Shown here in pieces: positions 6,183 through 13,031 of a stretch of DNA of 14,696 nucleotides. Made by a program: the position numbers and the translations under genes. This DNA comes from Flemingiibacterium sp045579745 (GTDB taxonomy: Bacteria > Bacillota > Clostridia > Oscillospirales > CAG-272). The notes beneath the pieces are model-generated. The model was not told the DNA's origin and did not search any database. It worked only from the letters and a program-made list of their open reading frames with translations. The stretch is from positions 1 to 14,696 of the forward strand of contig JAZNMQ010000066.1 of the NCBI GenBank assembly GCA_045579745.1, read 5' to 3'. Within the stretch, counting starts at the first letter, position 1. Each line of letters begins with the position of its first letter.

Positions 6183-7667
6183 TTACGATCCCATAGTGGC
6201 CATGAATTCGTCATACAAAACCTGCATCGACGATTGCTTGGTAGCTACAGTGGATGCTGCATTTTCGATATTATTACCGCCTGTGATCAGCTTCGCGAGC
6301 TCGCCGCTGATGTTACCGATGCCGTAGAAGCCGAACAGCTCTATGTTTCGACCGTTGCGAACGTATTCGAGCATTTCGATGGAGTCATCGTTGCGTAGAC
6401 CCTTCTGTGATACGGTTACTTCCATGAATGTAGGAAGAACGGTCTTATTGCTTTCATATGCCAAAGCATCGAGAATAAGACCTGTACGAGCGGGATCATC
6501 CTGTGTCGAGGGAATAGCAAGGAACTGAGAACCAGCTCCGATTCTTGAATAGTAGGTTTCCTGTTCTTCGTCAAACTTTGGAAGTGGGAGCAGACCATAT
6601 GTGGATTCCATAGATCTGTAAGCAACCGCTTCCTTGAGCTGAGCACCGTTAAACAGACCGCGATCGTTTACGAACATTGGCATATAACCCTGCGGGGATT
6701 CGAAGCCGCCGTTATTGAAGTATGCCTTGCCTTCAAGGATGTTGCATGCTTTGTTGAGCTTTTCGAGTGCGGTATAAACGCGCTCGCTGACGGGGATCAT
6801 CGAGAAATTGCCATCATTGTCGCGCTCATAATCGAAAACGCCTGAAGCATAGAGCATAGCAGACGGACAAGAGTCGTGCGATATGAAGCCGTAAACTGCG
6901 CTGCCTTCTTCAGTCCATTGGAAGCTTTCGTCGCCGTTCAGATGTGCACCAGCTGCCGTGTACTCGCCGAACTTGTCGAGTGTCCATTTGCCGTCACGAA
7001 CGAGCTGATAAGGGTATTCGAGATTGTAATCATCCATCATGTCCTGGTTGAACAACAATACCCATACGGTGTCGAAGCTCATGAAGTTCATTGAGCTTGA
7101 TGCAATGTAAACCTTATCATTGATCGTCAATTCTTTGTTGATAGTGGCATCCCAATACTCATCGTAAATATGCATTTCGGGAATATCTGAGAGATCGAGA
7201 AGATAGTTTTCTGCAAGGATATCTTTCTTGAAATTAACAGGAAGGAAGCCTGCATCGTATTCATCGTCATCTGCCATGACATTCTGCATCATCATATCAC
7301 AGAGGGCTTCCTGACCGGTTCTCCATTCGGAACCGCGCGGAAGGATGATCTCAGTGAACTGTACATTCAGCTTATCCTCAACCAGACGGTTGCGGTTGTA
7401 GACAGCCTCATCGAGCTGGTCACTGCTCGACTCTTCAACGTCAAAGCGAATGTAGGAGTTGTACTGAGTGTCGAGGTTCAGAACCTTGAACTCATATTCT
7501 CCGAAATCCTTACCCTGATAGTCGTAGCCTTGATCGACGGGAGTTGTATCGCTGTCGTTATTGCCGGGGGTCGTGTCTTTGCCGGGAGTGTCGCTTCCAC
7601 CGCCGCAGGATGCTGTTGCAAGCATAGCAGCCAACAGGAACAGTGAAATAAGTTGTTTGCGTTTCAT
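6183..7667 (-). CDS. Extracellular solute-binding lipoprotein (ABC sugar-uptake type)
   Basis: 494-residue secreted protein. Residues 1-20 (MKRKQLISLFLLAAMLATAS) are a lipoprotein signal peptide, with Cys21 as the lipidation site followed by Gly-Gly-Gly and a Thr/Asp/Pro-rich linker (residues about 25-45). The lipobox is TASC, with Thr rather than Leu at -3, a mild departure. The mature part resembles the large family-1 extracellular solute-binding proteins of gut Clostridia: an early YNRNRLVEDKLNVQF segment, LFNQDMMDDY and GKWTLDKFGEYT. It probably captures a carbohydrate for an ABC importer, but no permease or ATPase gene is beside it, so the partners are elsewhere. The frame runs upstream to 7811, but the signal peptide fixes the ATG at 7667, preceded by AAGGG at 8 bases. 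No clear terminator follows; the hairpin repeat begins 25 bases after the stop. Confidence 0.88.
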   Translation of the reverse strand: MKRKQLISLFLLAAMLATASCGGGSDTPGKDTTPGNNDSDTTPVDQGYDYQGKDFGEYEFKVLNLDTQYNSYIRFDVEESSSDQLDEAVYNRNRLVEDKLNVQFTEIILPRGSEWRTGQEALCDMMMQNVMADDDEYDAGFLPVNFKKDILAENYLLDLSDIPEMHIYDEYWDATINKELTINDKVYIASSSMNFMSFDTVWVLLFNQDMMDDYNLEYPYQLVRDGKWTLDKFGEYTAAGAHLNGDESFQWTEEGSAVYGFISHDSCPSAMLYASGVFDYERDNDGNFSMIPVSERVYTALEKLNKACNILEGKAYFNNGGFESPQGYMPMFVNDRGLFNGAQLKEAVAYRSMESTYGLLPLPKFDEEQETYYSRIGAGSQFLAIPSTQDDPARTGLILDALAYESNKTVLPTFMEVTVSQKGLRNDDSIEMLEYVRNGRNIELFGFYGIGNISGELAKLITGGNNIENAASTVATKQSSMQVLYDEFMATMGS

Positions 7668-7752
7668 AACAGTAGCCCTTTCAAGTTGATTTTTGTATAC
7701 TCTCAATAAATATACTGTCTTCCCGATGATAGAATATGGGAGTATTGATTGT

Positions 7753-7781
7753 ATTATACAATTTTCGCAGATTGCTGTCAA
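7753..7781 (-). promoter_or_regulatory. Consensus sigma-A promoter of the solute-binding lipoprotein gene
   Basis: On the minus strand, TTGACA (7781-7776), 17 bases, TATAAT (7758-7753): an exact consensus. The predicted start near 7746 leaves a leader of about 79 bases. The GH94-like gene has the same perfect arrangement with the same ACTTGACA start, which hints at similar high expression but is not proof of co-regulation. Confidence 0.88.
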
Positions 7782-7804
7782 GTGCCAACATGTAACTTCT
7801 AAAA

Positions 7805-7857
7805 TGCACACAAAATAATATTACTTTGCTCTCGAATTTTGTACATTTTGCACACAA
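7805..7857. promoter_or_regulatory. Direct repeat TGCACACAA upstream of the lipoprotein promoter
   Basis: TGCACACAA occurs at 7805-7813 and again at 7849-7857, 44 bases apart (about four helical turns), just upstream of the -35 box at 7776-7781. Flanking A/T-rich bases are partly shared. The placement suits an activator site, but no protein can be named. The same core also occurs in hairpin H4 of the repeat at 5983-6158, so a relic of that element is an alternative. Confidence 0.3.
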
Positions 7858-7954
7858 TGCTTTAGCTTGATTCCATCGAGTCACATTGTCGGATTGGGAC
7901 TTTTGTTACAGCTTCAATTATATCGTATTCAGGTGATTTTACCTAACGGACGAA

Positions 7955-8644
7955 TTACTGCAAAAGCTCGAATTTGTAGCCGACGCCCCAAACGGTTTTG
8001 AGGATCCACTTGTCGGAAACGCCCTCAAGCTTTTCGCGCAGACGCTTGACGTGAACGTCAACTGTACGCGAGTCGCCGAGATAATCGAAGCTCCAGACCT
8101 TGTCAAGAAGCTGGTCGCGTGTGAAAACTCGGTTGTAGTTGGACGCGAGGAAGTAGAGAAGCTCGAGCTCCTTAGGCGGAATGTCAACCGATTTGCCGTT
8201 GAGCTTCAGCTCATACTTCTGACGGGAGATCTCGATGTTTTCGAATTTGATCGTTTCCTCGTCGTTCATGTTGTCGTGCGCGGAATATCTGCGAAGAACA
8301 GCCTTAACGCGAGCGGAGAGCTCCTTTGTTTCGAAGGGCTTTACCATGAAATCGTCCGCGCCGAGCTCAAGTCCGAGAACCTTGTCGAAAACCTCGCCCT
8401 TAGCTGTCAGCATGATTATCGGCTTTGAGGACATTTCGCGGATCTCGCGGCAAACCTGCCAGCCGTCCTTTTTGGGAAGCATGATGTCGAGAAGCACGAG
8501 GTCGGGCTCGTACATTTTGAAGAAGCTGACGCCCTCAGCGCCGTCGTTTGCTACCTTAACCTCATAGCCCTCGTTTTCGTAATAAAGGCGGAGCAGGTCG
8601 CAGATGTTTATATCGTCGTCGATTACAAGTATTTTTGTTGCCAT
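7955..8644 (-). CDS. OmpR/PhoB-family response regulator (orphan in this window)
   Basis: 229-residue two-component transcription factor of normal length. The receiver domain (residues 3-118) has the acidic pair D10/D11, phospho-acceptor D53 in DLVLLDIMLPKKDG, T80 and K102 in the VKPF motif, all intact. The winged-helix DNA-binding domain (about 130-228) shows PPKELELLYFLASNYNRVFTRDQLLDKVW, then RTVDVHVKRLREKLE and the C-terminal VWGVGYKF. AGGAGG lies 8 bases before the ATG at 8644. It should be phosphorylated by a membrane histidine kinase, but no kinase gene adjoins it: downstream is the lipoprotein gene behind its own promoter, upstream is divergent ychF. Its signal and targets are unknown. 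Candidate self-binding sequences lie in the AT-rich region between it and ychF. Confidence 0.94.
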   Translation of the reverse strand: MATKILVIDDDINICDLLRLYYENEGYEVKVANDGAEGVSFFKMYEPDLVLLDIMLPKKDGWQVCREIREMSSKPIIMLTAKGEVFDKVLGLELGADDFMVKPFETKELSARVKAVLRRYSAHDNMNDEETIKFENIEISRQKYELKLNGKSVDIPPKELELLYFLASNYNRVFTRDQLLDKVWSFDYLGDSRTVDVHVKRLREKLEGVSDKWILKTVWGVGYKFELLQ

Positions 8645-8696
8645 TGTTTTGTACCTCCTTTTGATTGTCGGATGCTGAAATCATTGTTAAAATGTA

Positions 8697-8780
8697 GTCA
8701 ATTTGGACAATTTCCTGTTCACAATTACACGAAGATGTCAAATTGTGAAGTTCGTCTGAAATTTGTCTATATTCATTATA
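8697..8780. promoter_or_regulatory. Response-regulator leader: -10 box, 9-bp dyad and CAATT repeats
   Basis: On the minus strand TATAAT at 8780-8775 is the likely -10 of the response-regulator gene; no good -35 stands at 16-18 bases. Downstream of it lie an inverted repeat, TTCACAATT (8718-8726) and AATTGTGAA (8741-8749), and a direct repeat, GTCAATTT (8697-8704) and GACAATTT (8706-8713), 9 bases apart. OmpR-family regulators often bind tandem direct repeats, so the latter is a reasonable autoregulation site. The rest of the gap to the ychF promoter is AT-rich without further structure I can defend. Confidence 0.4.
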
Positions 8781-8919
8781 TACCCTTTGCGTGATGAAGT
8801 GGTGAACGGTTTATGAATTTTATGGCAATTTTTAAAGTATTTTTTTACTGATTTCTCTCAATAATATAAACAATTTTTGTATTTCTAAATTTTTTTGAAA
8901 TCATTTCATGCTATTACTA

Positions 8920-8948
8920 TTGAAAAATAATGTTTAATGTGGTATAAT
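8920..8948 (+). promoter_or_regulatory. Promoter of ychF and the chromate-transporter pair
   Basis: -35 TTGAAA (8920-8925), 17 bases, -10 TATAAT (8943-8948), with TG at 8940-8941 as extended -10. A second TATAAT follows at 8951-8956. The predicted leader is about 100 bases and contains only weak short hairpins. This is the same arrangement as the hpt promoter. Confidence 0.83.
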
Positions 8949-9057
8949 TATATAATGGAACTATATTTTGCGTCATGCCGATTTTTTCGGTGAATTCAGA
9001 TAATACGGTGTGAACGAGCACCCCAAAGCCTTAAAATAAAGGAGATTTTTAAGAATT

Positions 9058-10152
9058 ATGAAACTTGGTATCGTCGGTCTGCCCAACGTCGGCAAATCAA
9101 CACTTTTCAATGCGATCACAAACGCAGGCGCGGAGTCTGCGAACTATCCGTTCTGCACCATCGACCCGAACGTCGGTGTCGTAGCCGTTCCCGATTCGCG
9201 TCTTGACGTTCTCGCGCAGATGTACAACCCCGAAAAATACACGCCTGCAGTTATCGAGTTCGTTGATATCGCAGGTCTTGTTAAGGGCGCTTCAAAGGGC
9301 GAGGGTCTTGGCAACAAGTTCTTATCCCACATTCGCGAATGCGACGCGATCATTCATGTCGTACGCTGCTTTGAGGATTCGAACATCATTCACGTTGACG
9401 GCTCGATCGATCCGATGCGCGACCTCGAAACGATCAACATGGAGCTTATTTTTGCCGATATCGAAACGCTTGAGCGCCGCCTCGACCGCACAAGAAAGGC
9501 TATGAAGGGCGACAAAACTCTCGGCGCTGAGCTTGCAGTTTTAGAGCGCGTTTACGCAGGCTTGTCCGACGGAAAATGCGCGCGCTCGCTCGATTACGAC
9601 GAGGATGAGCTTGCAATAGTAAACGACTGTCAGCTTCTTTCGATGAAGCCTGTAATTTACGCGGCTAACATCTCCGAGGATATGATAGGTCAGGATATGT
9701 CGCAGCATGCGGGCTATGTAAAGCTTTCTGAGTATGCGGCTGAAGAAAAGTCGCAGATCATGCCCATCTGTGCAGGAATTGAAGCTGAAATCGCTCAGCT
9801 TGAGGGCGATGAGCGCAAGGAATTCCTCGCTGATCTCGGAATTGCAGAGAGCGGTCTTGACCGTCTTATCAAGGCAAGCTATGCGCTTCTCGGACTTATT
9901 TCCTACCTCACCGCAGGACCTAAGGAGGTTCGTGCATGGACTATCACTAAGGGAACCAAGGCTCCTCAGGCGGCAGGAAAGATTCACTCCGACTTCGAAC
10001 GCGGCTTTATTCGCGCTGAAATTATCGGCTTCGACGAGCTTGTAGAATGCCAGACTATGGCTGTAGCTAAGGAAAAAGGTCTTATCCGAAGCGAGGGCAA
10101 GGAATATGTTATTAAGGACGGCGATATTGTACTGTTCCGCTTTAATGTATAA
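9058..10152 (+). CDS. ychF: Ribosome-associated redox-regulated ATPase YchF (Obg-family P-loop protein)
   Basis: 364 residues, almost exactly the family length. The G domain starts with the P-loop GLPNVGKST (7-15). C33 in PFCTIDPNVG aligns with the E. coli YchF redox cysteine C35. The G3 motif is DIAG (70-73), followed by LVKGASKGEGLGNKFL. The G4 position reads NISE (204-207) instead of NKxD, the feature that gives YchF its preference for ATP over GTP. A coiled-coil insert occupies about 128-175, and the C-terminal TGS domain (about 281-364) contains GKIHSDFERGFIRAEII and ends DGDIVLFRFNV. YchF binds ribosomes and influences stress translation. GGAG at 9041-9044 lies 13 bases before the ATG, longer than usual, but protein alignment leaves no better start. 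The chromate-transporter genes follow after 36 bases with no terminator. Confidence 0.96.
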   Translation: MKLGIVGLPNVGKSTLFNAITNAGAESANYPFCTIDPNVGVVAVPDSRLDVLAQMYNPEKYTPAVIEFVDIAGLVKGASKGEGLGNKFLSHIRECDAIIHVVRCFEDSNIIHVDGSIDPMRDLETINMELIFADIETLERRLDRTRKAMKGDKTLGAELAVLERVYAGLSDGKCARSLDYDEDELAIVNDCQLLSMKPVIYAANISEDMIGQDMSQHAGYVKLSEYAAEEKSQIMPICAGIEAEIAQLEGDERKEFLADLGIAESGLDRLIKASYALLGLISYLTAGPKEVRAWTITKGTKAPQAAGKIHSDFERGFIRAEIIGFDELVECQTMAVAKEKGLIRSEGKEYVIKDGDIVLFRFNV

Positions 10153-10188
10153 TTTCCCCACACAAAAAGCCTAAAAGGAGTGTCTGTA

Positions 10189-10755
10189 TTGAATAAACCA
10201 AAGTCAAAGGATGTTATCTTTTCGCTTTTTATGACGTTCTTGCGTATCGGCGCGTTCACGTTTGGCGGCGGATATGCTATGATCCCGCTCATTCAAAAGG
10301 AAGTCGTTGACAACAAAAAGTGGATCACCGATGACGATATTCTCGACATTATCGCGATCGCCGAGAGCACCCCCGGTCCTATCGCCATAAACTCCGCTAC
10401 CTTTATCGGATATAAGATCTGCGGCGTTCTTGGTGCCGCTGCCGCAACTCTTGGAGTTGTGCTTCCGTCGTTTATTGTCATCTCGGCAATTTCGCTTGTA
10501 CTCAGGCAGTTCGAGAGCCTTACCCTCGTCCAATATGCGTTCAACGGCATTCGCGCAGGCGTTATCGCGCTCATCATCAAGGCGCTGATTTCGATGGCGA
10601 AAAAGTGTCCGAAGGGCGTTGTTTCCTACATCGTTATTGCGTTCTCGTTCATTGCGGCGACGTTAATCGATATCAATCTTCTGCTTATTATCATTGCATG
10701 CGCGGTGATCGGGCTTGTATCGTCGCTGATTCTTGATAGGAGGATGCCAAAATGA
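10189..10755 (+). CDS. Chromate transporter family protein, half-size subunit 1
   Basis: 188-residue inner-membrane protein matching one ChrA (CHR) domain, about half of the full-length two-domain ChrA. Motifs: FTFGGGYAMIPLIQKE near residue 20-35 and AESTPGPIAINSATFIGY near 55-70, both shared with the next gene, followed by several hydrophobic spans. Such half-size proteins occur as adjacent pairs that act together and export chromate or another oxyanion; the natural substrate in gut Clostridia is uncertain. A GTG at 10180 is in frame but overlaps AGGAG (10176-10180); the TTG at 10189, 8 bases after it, is the likely start. The last codons overlap the partner gene as ATGA. Confidence 0.88.
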   Translation: MNKPKSKDVIFSLFMTFLRIGAFTFGGGYAMIPLIQKEVVDNKKWITDDDILDIIAIAESTPGPIAINSATFIGYKICGVLGAAAATLGVVLPSFIVISAISLVLRQFESLTLVQYAFNGIRAGVIALIIKALISMAKKCPKGVVSYIVIAFSFIAATLIDINLLLIIIACAVIGLVSSLILDRRMPK

Positions 10756-11330
10756 TTTTTCTTGAGCTTTTTTGGACGTTCTTTAAGATCGGCGCGTTCA
10801 CATTCGGCGGCGGATACGCGATGCTTCCGCTCATTCAGGAGCAGGTGATCGCTCACGGATGGATGACAAACGAGGAGATCATCAACTTTATCGCAGTCAG
10901 CGAAAGCACTCCCGGTCCGTTCGCGGTAAACGTTTCAACCTATGTCGGTATGGAAAAGGCAGGCTTCCTTGGCGCGATCTGCGCTGTGCTCGGCGTTGTT
11001 CTGCCGTCGTTTATTATAATTCTGCTCGTCGCTCACGGCTACGCTAAATTCAAAAAGAGCCGCATCGTAAGCGGCTGTATGACGGGACTTAAGCCTGCGG
11101 TTATCGGTCTTATCTCGTCCGCGATCGTTTCGACGGGCGCAACGGTTTTCTTCCCGAGCGGCTTCGCGCTTTCAACGATTTTGTCGTTTTCGTTCCAATC
11201 CTCGCTCGTTATCTTCGTGATCATGCTCGTCCTTGCACTTAAAAAATTCCACCCGATTCTTATTATCCTGCTCTCCGCCGCGCTTGGCATTGCAGTAGGC
11301 TTAATACAGCAGTTCACGTCGGTCGTGTGA
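10752..11330 (+). CDS. Chromate transporter family protein, half-size subunit 2
   Basis: 192-residue membrane protein, homologous to the preceding gene: FTFGGGYAMLPLIQEQ (residues 15-30) and SESTPGPFAVNVSTYVG (50-66) match it almost residue for residue, so the pair arose by tandem duplication. In characterised short-CHR pairs the two halves insert with opposite topology and are both needed. Its ATG at 10752 overlaps the upstream TGA by four bases and has its own AGGAGG (10738-10743) 8 bases before, indicating balanced, coupled translation. Last gene of the likely ychF operon. The terminator at 11592 lies beyond a palindromic repeat. Confidence 0.9.
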   Translation: MIFLELFWTFFKIGAFTFGGGYAMLPLIQEQVIAHGWMTNEEIINFIAVSESTPGPFAVNVSTYVGMEKAGFLGAICAVLGVVLPSFIIILLVAHGYAKFKKSRIVSGCMTGLKPAVIGLISSAIVSTGATVFFPSGFALSTILSFSFQSSLVIFVIMLVLALKKFHPILIILLSAALGIAVGLIQQFTSVV

Positions 11331-11403
11331 GAAATTAACGAGTTTTCGTGAATACAAACTCCCAATTACCTCTTGTGTTCCCGATATGCTGCTCGCTTTT
11401 CTT

Positions 11404-11537
11404 AAGCCTCCCTCCGAGAGGGAGGGGGACCACGAAGTGGTGGAAGGAGCCTGCGCAACCATATAATTCAGCTGATTTTCACGTTTACGCGCTCTCCCTC
11501 AGTCATCTTCGATGACAGCTCCCTCCCGGAGGGAGCC
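11404..11537. repeat. GC-rich palindromic intergenic repeat (MITE-like)
   Basis: The left end GCCTCCCTCCGAGAGGGAG (11406-11424) and the reverse complement of the right end (11519-11537, CTCCCTCCCGGAGGGAGCC) agree at all but a few positions, giving terminal inverted repeats of about 19 bases that are themselves palindromic. Inside are two small hairpins, CCACGAAGTGG (11430-11440) and GTCATCTTCGATGAC. No coding capacity. Elements of this shape (CTCCCTC ends, ACCACGAAGTGGT-type interior) recur between genes in Clostridia genomes as I know them. It sits between the last transporter gene and its terminator. Confidence 0.75.
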
Positions 11538-11591
11538 ACATGAAAACGTCAGTTATCCGAGAACACATTGTCGAACTGGGACAATACAAAT

Positions 11592-11636
11592 GTGCCACCA
11601 TCCGCAGTTAAATGGATAGTGGCACTGCTTTTTTTT
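11592..11636 (+). terminator. Rho-independent terminator of the ychF-chromate transporter operon
   Basis: GTGCCACCATCC (11592-11603) pairs with GGATAGTGGCAC (11614-11625) over 12 positions with one mismatch, then TGC and eight T's (11629-11636). A strong terminator in the plus direction. On the minus strand the hairpin is followed by ATTTGTATTG, so it may also stop the convergent decarboxylase transcript less efficiently. It lies about 260 bases past the transporter stop, the gap being mostly the palindromic repeat. Confidence 0.88.
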
Positions 11637-11672
11637 GTAGATTTTGCGCGTATATACGCGGTTTACGGCATG

Positions 11673-13031
11673 TCAAAGTAAAACCGAGCACTCGGTGATG
11701 CTATAATACTGAAAAGCCGCGATCGTGTTGTCGGATATTCGCTCGCCGCCGACTATAATCGGGACTGCAGGGGGGCAAGCGACCGTTGCGTTTGCCAAAA
11801 TTCTGCCGCATGCGTTCTCGACGGGGATGGTTTCGCACGGGGAAAGCATTGCCTCACGAATGGATAGAACGCGCTCGGGCAGTATAATCGTTGGCGGTGT
11901 GTCGGTAATGGGTGTACGAGGTGGGATAGCTAAGAGCGCATTTTCAATAAGCTGAAGCTCAGCCTCGGAGTTGAACGGTGACAGCATGAGCACGAGGTAG
12001 TCGCTGTCGCAGAATTCGCATTCGATGCTTTGCGCTCTGAGCAGGGAAGCGAGCTCGACGCCCGTGTAGCCGTGTTTTTTAGCCTCAACGGTGAGCTTCA
12101 GCGGCTCGTGCGACGCGAAGCTGTAGCCGCGGCTTGTCAGCCTTTCGCGGAGCGATTCGATATTTTTGACAGTTTTTGCAAACGCCTCGCGAGCATTATC
12201 CGCAAGGAATTGATTGCAGGCATCAAGCGATGCGAGAATTAAATACGACGGGCTTGTTGAGCCGAAAAGAGCCATCGCCCGTTTTGCATTCTGAGCGTAT
12301 TCGGGCGCAAGCGCCTTTGAAATGTGAAGATAGGCGGCACCCGTAAGCGTCGGGAGCGTTTTGTGCGCTGAATCACAGCACATGTCAGCACCGCAGTCGA
12401 TCGGATGGCGCGAGGGCTCTGAAAATTTCAGATAGGCTCCGTGCGCGTTGTCAACGAGGAGCAGAGCTCCGTGCCTATGGCAAACCTCGGCAAGCGAGCG
12501 GATATCGAGCATATTTCCAAGATAATCGGGGCTTGTCACATAGACAGCCACGGGCTTATTATCAAGGCTTGAGAGCTTCGCTTCGAGCGCTTTTGCATCG
12601 ATCATACATGAAAGGTAGCTCCCGTCGCCGGTCAGCCATTCAACATCAAAATCAAGCATAGCCGCCGCGCTGACAAAGGTTTTATGCGCGTTTCGTCCTG
12701 CCAAAACGAGCGGTTTTTTATCGTTCTCGGTGCGTGAGCATGCGCTTAGTGTTGTTGAGAGATAGAGCATCGCGCGAATTGACAGCGACGAGCCCTCGGC
12801 TGAATAAAACGTGTGCGCGCCGAACAGCTCGCTCGCATTAGCTTCACTTTCGCGAATTATGCCGTCAGCCTCGTAAAGGCTGTCTGCACCGTTTACCTCG
12901 GTGAGGTCGAAGCGCTCTGCACCGAGTAAAGCCGAAAAATCGGGGCTTTTGCCCTTATGCCCGGGCATATGGGCGCGGATCATGCCCGATTTGTCGTATG
13001 CCCTCAGAAAATCGCAGATCGGAGTTTTCAT
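11673..13031 (-). CDS. Orn/Lys/Arg decarboxylase-family PLP enzyme
   Basis: 452-residue cytosolic fold-type I PLP enzyme of the short Gram-positive type (YaaO/SpeA-like, about 450-490 residues), lacking the N-terminal wing domain of the E. coli inducible enzymes. Motifs: HMPGHKG (residues 21-27); GAHTFYSAEGSSLSIRAM (71-88), the phosphate/PLP-cup region; LLVDNAHGAYLKF (191-203) with D194 contacting the PLP ring nitrogen; and SAHKTLPTLTGAAYLH (221-236) with K224 as the Schiff-base lysine. It should decarboxylate arginine, lysine or ornithine, feeding polyamine synthesis; which one cannot be read here. The frame is open to 13079, but the ATG at 13031 overlaps the upstream maturase stop as ATGA, and the protein family starts there. 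A convergent terminator lies at 11592-11636. A perfect palindrome CGCGTATATACGCG (11647-11660) follows the stop. Confidence 0.88.
   Translation of the reverse strand: MKTPICDFLRAYDKSGMIRAHMPGHKGKSPDFSALLGAERFDLTEVNGADSLYEADGIIRESEANASELFGAHTFYSAEGSSLSIRAMLYLSTTLSACSRTENDKKPLVLAGRNAHKTFVSAAAMLDFDVEWLTGDGSYLSCMIDAKALEAKLSSLDNKPVAVYVTSPDYLGNMLDIRSLAEVCHRHGALLLVDNAHGAYLKFSEPSRHPIDCGADMCCDSAHKTLPTLTGAAYLHISKALAPEYAQNAKRAMALFGSTSPSYLILASLDACNQFLADNAREAFAKTVKNIESLRERLTSRGYSFASHEPLKLTVEAKKHGYTGVELASLLRAQSIECEFCDSDYLVLMLSPFNSEAELQLIENALLAIPPRTPITDTPPTIILPERVLSIREAMLSPCETIPVENACGRILANATVACPPAVPIIVGGERISDNTIAAFQYYSITECSVLL

Noticed and set aside
5909..6327. Short open frames across the hairpin repeat on both strands (about 64-111 codons)
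   Set aside because: They are composed of the repeat's palindromes, the corresponding frame is not kept in copy 2 because of a single-base length difference, and none has a good ribosome binding site.
7668..7884. N-terminal extension of the lipoprotein or a 67-codon ORF upstream of it
   Set aside because: The region contains the consensus promoter and leader. The signal peptide at 7667 defines the protein start.
9541..10161. 206-codon open frame on the minus strand
   Set aside because: It lies entirely opposite ychF, has no family resemblance or plausible ribosome binding site, and ychF is an unmistakable full-length gene. It is a by-product of codon bias.
11647..11660. Palindrome CGCGTATATACGCG after the decarboxylase gene as a terminator
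   Set aside because: No T run follows on the minus strand. The stem is self-complementary without a loop, so it is noted but not called as a terminator.
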